Source: Acidobacteriota bacterium | GTDB lineage: Bacteria > Acidobacteriota > Aminicenantia > Aminicenantales > Saccharicenantaceae | NCBI GenBank assembly: GCA_039683095.1 | Contig: JBDKSB010000001.1 | Location: forward strand, 388,567-452,566 | Direction: 5' to 3' | Length of the DNA stretch: 64,000 bases | Shown here: positions 57,266-64,000 of the stretch, one piece after another | How the letters are laid out: each line of letters begins with the position of its first letter | Numbering within the stretch: position 1 is the first letter of the stretch | Notes under the pieces: model-generated | What the model was told of the DNA's origin: nothing | The model's database searches: none | The model's input: the letters and a program-made list of their open reading frames with translations, nothing else | Program-made: the position numbers and the translations under genes

Positions 57266-57289
57266 GGCGGTAAAACTCCTCTCGGGCGG

Positions 57290-57318
57290 AAGATATAGCC
57301 GCCCGCCGTTCTTGTCAA
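57290..57318 (-). promoter_or_regulatory. Promoter of the methyltransferase-metF-like operon
   Basis: On the minus strand: TTGACA (57318-57313), a 17-bp spacer and TATCTT (57295-57290). The leader of about 18 nt holds the ribosome-binding site. Confidence 0.6.
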
Positions 57319-57341
57319 TAATCCGGCCGTCCGGCCGGGCC

Positions 57342-60300
57342 CTAGAGGTCGAAAAGCGGGAACGTCTCGGCGAAGACGAGGCGCCGGACCCGCTTGAGCG
57401 GCGCCGCGGCCGTGATCGTCGTCGTCCGGGCGGGCCGTTCGACCTGGTCCGAAGCGAAGATCTCGTACTCCCGGACCGCCACGCGACAGGCCTTGAGCTT
57501 GAGGTCGGACGGCAGGCCGAGCTTTCCGGACCAGAGGAAATTGCCCGGCTCGGCGCCGGCCACCCGTTGGGCCTTCAGGATCGTCGCCGCCCCCGGCACT
57601 GGCGTCCAGCCGATCTCCTCCGGCAGGGCGAGGCTGCGCGTCTCGACCGAGACCTCGATCTCGCCCGGACCGCTCCCGGCCGCCGCCTGAACGTAGGACG
57701 GGCCGCCGACCGTCACGGCGATCTCCTTCAGGTTCGAGCGGTTGAAGGCGACCGAGACCGTGCGGTCGGGCGCGAGCTGGATGAAATCCGCCGTGACCAC
57801 CTTGGACAGGTGGGCGCCCGGCACCGAGATCGGCTGGAAGCGGGCCAGGGCCAGCCGGACGAACGGGAAATAGGCGTCGTGGGGATCGATGTCGATGTCG
57901 CAGAACCACAGGCCGCGCTCCTCGTCGAACTCGACCTTGTGGCCGGCCGCGCAGAAGCCGGCGACGCCCGGCAGATCGGGCAGGGCCAGGCCGCCGCGGA
58001 CCTCCTCGGCCAGCCCGAAGTCGCCCGGCAGGGGATACTCCGGCGTGGCGATGGCCCCCGCCCTCCACAAGGGATCTGTGCCCCAGAGCGTGACATAGGG
58101 CCTCATGCCCTCGGGTACGGCCGGCGCGGCCAGCCCGGCCGCCGCGGCGAGCGCCGGCCTGGTCGCGGTCTTCGGCCGGATCTGTGTCGCCCTGACGTTC
58201 TGCGTCCGGGCGTCCGCCGCGCGCGTCGGCTCGGCGGCGGCCCGGAGCGCCGGCTCGGCCGGCACGCCGGGCGTCGGGGGCAGGACAACGCCGAGGAGCT
58301 CGCCGTCGCCGCTCGAGAACCACGGCCGTTCGAGATAAACGCGCAGGCCGCCGCCCTTGCGGCGGCTGGTGAACTTGCCCGGCTCGCGCTTCCGTTCCCA
58401 GCCGAAAGTCGGCACGATATAGACGACGCCGGGGATCGCCGGCGGCGCGGCGTTGGGCACGTCGATCGTGACCGGCTCGCTTTTCCGGATCAGGAGCTCC
58501 GGGCTCCCGGCGATCTCTTCGGGCATCTGCTCCCGGAAGCGCGTCGTCTCGGTCAGCTCGTAGGTGACGCGGCGGTACTTCGTGTCGCCGAACTCGTGGC
58601 GGTGGCCGGTCCGGGCGGTCATGGCGAAGGAGGTCAGGCCGCGGCCGAGCGGCTGTTCCAGGACGTGGGCCGCGCCGTCGAGCGTCCGCCAGGTCTTTTC
58701 CCGGACGTTGTCGACCGGCTCCTTCCAGACGGCGGCCAGGTCGAACTTCTGGCTGCTCGAGCCGTGGACGTTGAGCTCGGCTTCGAACACGGCGTGGGTC
58801 TCGCCCAGTCCCCTGCGGACCCCGAAGGCCTTCGCGCCCGGCCGGCCGAGCGGCTGCTGGACGGCGTGGACCAGGGTCACGGTCCGGGAGGGCGTCATCA
58901 TCCAATGGGCGCCGTCGAGGGCGATCTTCCGGATCCGGGCCAGGTCGATCTTCGGCAGCTGGAAAACGGGCCCGAGCTCGACGGGCTTGATTTGCGGCTG
59001 CGCCGCCTGGGACTGGACCTTCGCCGCCTGGACGCGCGGGGCCTGGGCCCGGACGGCCTGGGGCGTTTCCGCCGCGGCGGCCGCCGGACGGACGGCCTCC
59101 CTCACGACGGCCGGCTTCAGCCCGGGCGGGGCGACGAGCAGCGGCGCCGTCGCCTGCGGCGCTTGGAGGATCTTCGGCGGCAGGACGAGCTCGGGCTTCT
59201 CGAGCCAGCGGTAGAGCCCGATGCCGGGGAGGACAGGCTGAGGGAACCAGCAGCTCAGCTGGAGCGTCACGACGTCGGACTTTTTCAAGGGCACGGTCAG
59301 AACGCGGGACGAGGCGTCCCACGCGGCCGGCTGGTCGCCCTCCTCGATCCGCAGGCGGAAGGGCCGCGTCGACGGCCAATCGCCGGAAAAGTCGATGCGC
59401 AGGGGCTTGCCGGCGGCGAAGCCGGGCAGGCCCCGGACGACGACGCCCTGGGCCCAGGGGTCGGGGAAGTAGGGCAGCTCGATCTCCTGGCCCGGCTCGA
59501 CCTCCCGGAGCTGGCCGGGGTCCTTGGCGCAGAGGAGGCCGTAGACATCCTTGCGCAGTCCTCCGGCCGCGGCGTCGAACATGCCGTGGGTCTCGGCCGC
59601 GAGCTGGGAGGTCTTGGGCGGCACGATGTGGCGCTCGGCCGATTCGCCGGTCGCCGCCGCGTCCTTCTCGATCCGGTCGTTGAAGCTGCGGATGACGACG
59701 GCATCGACGGACTCGCCGCGCTTGGCCGCCTCGCGCGGCACGACGACCGGCGGCGGGACGGGATCGAAGCGGGAATAGACGTACGGCTCCCTGGGCGGGG
59801 CGGGGATGGCCTTGGACGCGTCGGCCGACTCCGGCCCGACGCTGTTGCCGGCCAGGTCCACGGCCCGGGCCCGGAGCCGGTAGCTCTGCCCGAAGCGCAG
59901 CCGGGGCAGCGAGCCGGCCGGCGGCGTGAACCGCGCCTCCAGCCGGAAGGCGGTGGCGGCCCGGCTCTGGATGTCCGCCGTCTTGTCGTCCTCGTCGATC
60001 GTCCGGCCCGGCCGCGGCGCGACCAGGCTCCAGCCGTTCCAGGTGAAGATGGATTCGTGGGTGAAGAGGTCGTCGGACGATCCGTCCGCGGCCTGGGTCA
60101 CGCTCTCGGAGACGAAGCCCTCGTCCTCGAGGGTCACTTCCCGGCCGTTGCGGAGGAAGCCGTACGTCCCGACGCGGCGGCAGAGCGAGCGCCAGGTTCC
60201 GCCGGCCTGGTCCCAGACGTCGACGCGGTAGCCCTGGACGAGGTCCTCGCTGTACATCGTCAGCTCGCGCCGCTTTTCGAAGACCTGGTTGAGCTCGAGG

Positions 60301-61427
60301 GCCGCCCGGAAGGCCTCGGCGATGAAGACGGCGTTGCCCGTCCGGACGACCGAGAGCCCGCCCGAGCGAAGGGCTGCGAGCTCGCCCGCGTCGGAATCTT
60401 CCGCCTTGTCGGCCAGGTCGGCGGCCTTGAGCGCCGCGCCGTCCACGTCGAGCTCGACGATGTCGTAGCGCTCGTCGTCGGAGAGATCGAGGAAACCGTC
60501 GACGACGTCCGGCCTGGACTCCCGGGAGGCCGCCCGGAATACGCCCTTGGCGGGCTCGAGCGCGAACTTCGTCCAGGCGGCGCGGTCGTCCCGGCCCCGC
60601 GGCGCGACGCGGACCAGGCCGCTCGCCGGCAGCCGGCCGGCCGGCAGGTCGATCTCGAAGTCGATCGCCAGCCCCAGGAGCCTCATCAGGGCCGGGTAAT
60701 TGGCCAGGTGCGAAACGGCCTGGTGGAAGTCGAGCTCCGGCGGCTTGATGGGCACGCGCGGCACGACCGGCCGCTTGGTCTTGGGATCGACGACGGCCTT
60801 GTTGTGGGGCTGGTGATAGAGGCGCAGCAGATAGAAGTCCTGGGGCGGGGAGGGCTTGGCCGACACGGGCACGGCCCGGGCCTTCTGGCCTTCGGCCTTG
60901 GTCCGGACGCTCTGGGCCAGGCCCTGCGGCGTCCCCTGGGTCTGGACAGCCCCGGCGAACCGAAGGTTCGAGATCGGCTTCAGCCGGATCTGGGCCAGGC
61001 CCTCGTTCCGGAACACGGTCTCCATGGCCGGCGGGGCCTCGGGCGACTCGGCGGCCACGTTGATGTATTGCTGGGCGAGGAAGGACCGGACGTGCCGGAC
61101 CGGAAAGGCGAAGACCGGGCTCTTGGTCAGATCGGCGAAGCGATAGGGCAGGACCGGCGAATCCGGCTGGAAAATGGCCTGCCACAGCTCCGGGTCGGGG
61201 TCGGGGCTGGTCCGCCTGGCCGCGACCGGCGCGCCCTTCTCGAACTGGAGGTCGAAGGTCATCCCCTTGACCGCCGCGGCCCAGTCGAGGATCTCGGGGA
61301 AGAGCCCGAGGTTCGGCGCGGGGCCGGCCGCCTCGGGCAGGCGGATCGACACCGCCGCCGAGAACTTCAGCTTGCCGTCCTGGATGCCGTTCGGCAGGAA
61401 GGCCCAGAGGATCTCCGGTTTGGCCAT
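57342..61427 (-). CDS. Very large protein of unknown function (1361 aa)
   Basis: This protein is not recognised. It has no signal peptide (it starts MAKPEILWAFLPNGIQDGKL) and no membrane helix is visible. The composition is beta-rich and evenly charged, so it looks like a folded multi-domain protein. Around residues 780-820 there is an Ala/Gln/Pro-rich linker (QAPRVQAAKVQSQAAQPQIK) that splits it into two large halves. The C-terminal part has conserved-looking blocks: RGLWFCDIDIDPHDAYFPF, RLALARFQPISVPGAHLSKV and ADFIQLAPDRTVSVAF. Its ATG follows GGGAGAG, 24 bp after the stop of another giant gene, so both are co-transcribed. A surface, phage-tail-like or secreted complex is conceivable but not shown. 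Confidence 0.75.
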   Translation of the reverse strand: MAKPEILWAFLPNGIQDGKLKFSAAVSIRLPEAAGPAPNLGLFPEILDWAAAVKGMTFDLQFEKGAPVAARRTSPDPDPELWQAIFQPDSPVLPYRFADLTKSPVFAFPVRHVRSFLAQQYINVAAESPEAPPAMETVFRNEGLAQIRLKPISNLRFAGAVQTQGTPQGLAQSVRTKAEGQKARAVPVSAKPSPPQDFYLLRLYHQPHNKAVVDPKTKRPVVPRVPIKPPELDFHQAVSHLANYPALMRLLGLAIDFEIDLPAGRLPASGLVRVAPRGRDDRAAWTKFALEPAKGVFRAASRESRPDVVDGFLDLSDDERYDIVELDVDGAALKAADLADKAEDSDAGELAALRSGGLSVVRTGNAVFIAEAFRAALELNQVFEKRRELTMYSEDLVQGYRVDVWDQAGGTWRSLCRRVGTYGFLRNGREVTLEDEGFVSESVTQAADGSSDDLFTHESIFTWNGWSLVAPRPGRTIDEDDKTADIQSRAATAFRLEARFTPPAGSLPRLRFGQSYRLRARAVDLAGNSVGPESADASKAIPAPPREPYVYSRFDPVPPPVVVPREAAKRGESVDAVVIRSFNDRIEKDAAATGESAERHIVPPKTSQLAAETHGMFDAAAGGLRKDVYGLLCAKDPGQLREVEPGQEIELPYFPDPWAQGVVVRGLPGFAAGKPLRIDFSGDWPSTRPFRLRIEEGDQPAAWDASSRVLTVPLKKSDVVTLQLSCWFPQPVLPGIGLYRWLEKPELVLPPKILQAPQATAPLLVAPPGLKPAVVREAVRPAAAAAETPQAVRAQAPRVQAAKVQSQAAQPQIKPVELGPVFQLPKIDLARIRKIALDGAHWMMTPSRTVTLVHAVQQPLGRPGAKAFGVRRGLGETHAVFEAELNVHGSSSQKFDLAAVWKEPVDNVREKTWRTLDGAAHVLEQPLGRGLTSFAMTARTGHRHEFGDTKYRRVTYELTETTRFREQMPEEIAGSPELLIRKSEPVTIDVPNAAPPAIPGVVYIVPTFGWERKREPGKFTSRRKGGGLRVYLERPWFSSGDGELLGVVLPPTPGVPAEPALRAAAEPTRAADARTQNVRATQIRPKTATRPALAAAAGLAAPAVPEGMRPYVTLWGTDPLWRAGAIATPEYPLPGDFGLAEEVRGGLALPDLPGVAGFCAAGHKVEFDEERGLWFCDIDIDPHDAYFPFVRLALARFQPISVPGAHLSKVVTADFIQLAPDRTVSVAFNRSNLKEIAVTVGGPSYVQAAAGSGPGEIEVSVETRSLALPEEIGWTPVPGAATILKAQRVAGAEPGNFLWSGKLGLPSDLKLKACRVAVREYEIFASDQVERPARTTTITAAAPLKRVRRLVFAETFPLFDL

Positions 61428-61451
61428 GGCGTCTCTCCCTCTCCGCGGCCC

Positions 61452-64000
61452 TTAGGCGAAGGCCTCGCAGTAATCGAGCCAGTGGCTCTCGTCCATCATA
61501 TCGGCGAACAGCGGCGCCGGCGAGTGGCCGAAGGACCGCTCGACCGAGAGCGTCACCTTGGTGCTGAAGAACAGGACCTTGACCTTGACCGTCAGCGAGG
61601 CCTGGCCCCAGACCCGGTTGGTGGCCTGCTCGTAGGTCAGGGACAGGTAGAACTCGGCCGAGATGCTGATGAGGCCGAGGACGTCCAGGCAGCCGACGCA
61701 GCGGACGTAGCCGCTGATGGTGACATTGTCGTTCTCGTACTTGAAGTAGATGCCGACCATGAGCGTCACGCCGCCGCTGGCGACGCCGAGGTTCATGGCG
61801 AACGAGCCGCCGAACTCGAGCGAGCCCTCGATGAGCTTGATGCCCTGGGGCTGGAGCTCGATGGCGAAGAAGCCGCCGCCGCCGAACAGCGACACGGTCA
61901 GCAGGAACGGGTTGGAGCGCTCGTTGAAGGCGAAGCGGAAGGTCAGCGGGTCGCCGGTGAAGGGCAGGGTCACGGCGGCCGTGAACTTCATGCTCTGCAG
62001 GCTGAACACGCCGAAGGCGACGGTCGGGATGTTGAAGGTGTAGCCTAGCTGCGCCCCGGTCGCCCCGATGTCGATGATGGGCCCGCCGAGCCCGCCGCCG
62101 TCCCCGCCCGAGCCGGGCAGCTGGATCGTGTCCAGGATCTCCTTGACGAATTCTAGCGGCCCGGCGAACTCGAGCTTGGCGATCTTGGGATCGAAGTCGG
62201 TCTTCTGGCCCTTCTTCGCGGTGAAGGCGAAGCGGTCGAACTTGATCCGGATCAGGCTGATGATGGGATTGACGAGATCGAGGGTGAAATCCTTCAGGAC
62301 GCCCTTGAGCTCGTAGTCGGGCTCCCGGCCGTCGAGGTAGACGACGTTCTTGACGTCGATCGTCAGGCTGGCCTTGGTCCCGTCGCGGCCGGCGACGAAG
62401 ATGGTGAAGTCCTGCAGGTCGGGCTTCCAGGTCATGTATGTGCGGACCGCGGACGGCAGGCCGGCGGCGTCCTGCTGGACCTCGTTCTTGATGGTCAGGG
62501 CGGCCTCGCCGCCGGACATGAAGTCGGCCACGGCCCGGACGATGTCCTTGAGCAGGATGCCGCCGAGCAGCTTGGCCTCGTCGTTGAAGAACTTGGCCGG
62601 GTCGAAGCGGCCGCCGATCGCGTCGCCGAGGGCGCTCTCGGCCGCGGCCAGGGGATCGCTCGCGCCCTCGGGCAGCAGGCCGCCGACCGGGCCCAGGGCC
62701 CGGGACAGCCCGACGATGGGGAAGCTCGGCGAGGCCACCCCGCCGGACTTGTCGCCCTGGCCGGCGAAGTCGAGGACGGGCGCCGCGGCGATGGCCGCGA
62801 AGACCTCGCCCTTGTTCGCCCCGCCCAGGCCGCTCTCGAGGTAGGCCTTGGGATAGCTGATGGCCGTGCCGCCCAGGCCGACCATGGCCTTCAGGGCCGG
62901 GATGGAGACGGCCGCTTCCTCCATGACCGGGAAGAAGAGCGGCTGGTCCTGGTCCCGCCACTCGGCCGGCGTGACGCGGCCGGCCGGCGTCCGGGCGGCG
63001 AAGGTGATGGACTCGACCTCAAGGTCCGTGTCGCCCTTCTTGTCGCTCGCGGCGAAGGCGACCGTCTGGCCGTGGAGGGCCGGCCGCCGGCGCCCGAGCT
63101 CGGACTTCCGGCTGTATGTCGGGGCGACCGACTGCATCTTGTCGGGGTCGAAGGCGTAGGTGGCGTCGACGAAGGCCATGGGCATGGCGAACTCGACGCG
63201 CTCGCCGGTCCAGTCCGCGGCCGCGCAGTGGAACAGGAAATCCCTGTTCTGGACGCGCGGCCAGAAGGCCGACTGGAGGGCGCCGGGCAGGATCTCGCTG
63301 GCGCCGGGGTCCTCGAGGGGCGGGGTCAGGAGCGTCGTGATGCGGACCTCCCGGAACGGGATCTCGCGCCCGCCGGAGGGCTGGAACGGCGCCGGGAAGG
63401 CCTTGTCCGGGTTGCGGACGACGATGTACATGCGCTGGAACAGATAGGCGATCTGCCGGCCGTCGGTGCCCTTGCGGAACTTCCGCTCGGTGACCTTGAT
63501 GAGCGAGGCGGCGTGGCCGAACGGCATGAGGAAGCCCTTGTAGACGACCTTGACGTATTGGTCGCGGCCGAGGGTCGCCTTGTGGCGCCACTCCTCGACG
63601 GACAGGGGCGTCGGCAGCCATTCGCCCGAGGAATCGAGCCAGCCGCCGAGGGAGGTCAGCATCAGCCGGTCGACCTCGACGGGCTTGGGCTCCCACGGTT
63701 TCGTGCCGAGCTTGAGCGCGAAGTTGCTGGTCAGGTGGACGATCTCGTGGCGGTCCTGGCGGTCGAGCGACATCCGGAAAGGCGCGTTGGAATGGCCCGG
63801 GCCGGGCGCGGGCGCGTCGACCCTGCAGTCGGGCGACCAGACGGCCCGGACGGCCATGAGCGGGGTCCCCGCGTCGGCGATCGTCCCGTCCGGGTTGGCC
63901 GCGGCCAGGCGCGTATGCCAGAGCTCGGTCCGGCCGCCGCGGGTCACCGGCTCGACCGCGTGGGCCCAGACGTTGAGGGCATGGGGCGAGAGGAAGAGCC
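61452..64000 (-). CDS. Very large protein of unknown function (5' partial, at least 848 aa)
   Basis: The frame is open to the right edge: coding-like sequence (FLSPHALNVWAHAVEP) continues before the GTG at 63947, so the true start lies outside. It contains RGGRTELWHTRLAAANPDG near the visible N-terminus. A C-terminal region of about 350 residues is strongly beta-patterned with alternating hydrophobics and a Gly-rich break (PGSGGDGGGLGG near 62100): AVTLPFTGDPLTFRFAFNE, FGVFSLQSMKF and EFYLSLTYEQATNRVWGQA. This could be a long beta-sheet or barrel-like domain. No enzyme motif is recognised. It lies 24 bp upstream of the 1361-residue unknown gene and probably works with it. Confidence 0.75.
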   Translation of the reverse strand, partial: LFLSPHALNVWAHAVEPVTRGGRTELWHTRLAAANPDGTIADAGTPLMAVRAVWSPDCRVDAPAPGPGHSNAPFRMSLDRQDRHEIVHLTSNFALKLGTKPWEPKPVEVDRLMLTSLGGWLDSSGEWLPTPLSVEEWRHKATLGRDQYVKVVYKGFLMPFGHAASLIKVTERKFRKGTDGRQIAYLFQRMYIVVRNPDKAFPAPFQPSGGREIPFREVRITTLLTPPLEDPGASEILPGALQSAFWPRVQNRDFLFHCAAADWTGERVEFAMPMAFVDATYAFDPDKMQSVAPTYSRKSELGRRRPALHGQTVAFAASDKKGDTDLEVESITFAARTPAGRVTPAEWRDQDQPLFFPVMEEAAVSIPALKAMVGLGGTAISYPKAYLESGLGGANKGEVFAAIAAAPVLDFAGQGDKSGGVASPSFPIVGLSRALGPVGGLLPEGASDPLAAAESALGDAIGGRFDPAKFFNDEAKLLGGILLKDIVRAVADFMSGGEAALTIKNEVQQDAAGLPSAVRTYMTWKPDLQDFTIFVAGRDGTKASLTIDVKNVVYLDGREPDYELKGVLKDFTLDLVNPIISLIRIKFDRFAFTAKKGQKTDFDPKIAKLEFAGPLEFVKEILDTIQLPGSGGDGGGLGGPIIDIGATGAQLGYTFNIPTVAFGVFSLQSMKFTAAVTLPFTGDPLTFRFAFNERSNPFLLTVSLFGGGGFFAIELQPQGIKLIEGSLEFGGSFAMNLGVASGGVTLMVGIYFKYENDNVTISGYVRCVGCLDVLGLISISAEFYLSLTYEQATNRVWGQASLTVKVKVLFFSTKVTLSVERSFGHSPAPLFADMMDESHWLDYCEAFA

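Noticed and set aside
57018-62048. Long open frame on the plus strand opposite the giant unknown gene
   Set aside because: It is a GC-rich shadow: extreme Arg/Gly/Asp/Leu composition without hydrophobic patterning, no ribosome-binding site, and the minus-strand frame has balanced protein-like composition.
57247-62961. 1904-codon open frame on the minus strand in another register
   Set aside because: It is a low-complexity Arg/Gly/Pro/Ala translation overlapping two better genes on the same strand, with no conserved-looking blocks.
1-64000. CRISPR array, rRNA genes or intact insertion sequence
   Set aside because: No regularly spaced repeats, no rRNA-like sequence and no transposase-like protein were seen on either strand.

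Overview
The window is very GC-rich, densely coding bacterial chromosome. Gram-negative traits are present: an outer-membrane beta-barrel protein, lipoproteins and many Sec signal peptides. The mix of a group 4 [NiFe] hydrogenase, many secreted peptidases (M28, S9, C45-like), beta-propeller proteins and methyl-branch C1 enzymes suggests an anaerobic, peptide-fermenting member of Acidobacteriota/Aminicenantota. That placement is inferred from gene content, because no rRNA gene is present.

Layout. 0-6.4 kb: the end of an ion-translocating [NiFe] hydrogenase operon (antiporter-like subunit, small subunit, NuoH-, ferredoxin-, NuoC- and NuoD-like subunits), followed by a MoeB/ThiF-MoaD/ThiS pair and a PEP synthase/PPDK regulator. 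6.4-8.3 kb: a two-gene glycosyltransferase unit. 8.5-11.2 kb: a PAS-PAS-LuxR regulator and an unknown three-gene operon led by an XRE-type regulator. 11.2-21.9 kb: a membrane-lipid headgroup region with a split MprF-like lysyl-phosphatidylglycerol synthase and flippase, an AcvB-like hydrolase, a sulfatase-like phosphatase-superfamily enzyme, an enolase-superfamily enzyme, inositol-1-phosphate synthase, a CDP-alcohol phosphotransferase, and a CTP:inositol-1-P cytidylyltransferase-like domain fused to a flippase-like domain. 22-29.1 kb: exported peptidases, a nitroreductase and a Ycf48-like protein. 29.1-37.4 kb: TspO, an ABC exporter, a DUF3795-like protein, a serine hydrolase, an outer-membrane protein and a TIM-barrel/SUMF1 fusion. 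37.4-46.7 kb: a tandem UvrA2-like protein with four ATPase cassettes, an NlpC/P60 endopeptidase, a 6-bladed propeller and an S9 peptidase. 46.7-53.3 kb: a glycosidase pseudogene remnant, a three-gene ABC-2 exporter, an OmpR-type two-component system and an ECF-sigma/LuxR hybrid. 53.3-55.6 kb: an AT-rich island bounded by imperfect tRNA-derived repeats, with an unknown membrane protein and a truncated methyltransferase specificity domain. 55.6-57.3 kb: MetF-like and pterin-dependent methyltransferase genes. 57.3-64 kb: two very large proteins of unknown function, the second running off the window.

Regulation. Many genes are preceded by a recognisable sigma-70-type pair (TTGAC-like, 16-18 bp, TATNAT-like). 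Two genes, and probably a third, have the -10 element so close to the ATG that the mRNA should be leaderless. Several starts are non-ATG, including a probable CTG start for an ABC ATPase.

The best candidates for something new are the inositol/lipid-headgroup cluster with its cytidylyltransferase-flippase fusion, and the two giant unknown proteins at the right end.
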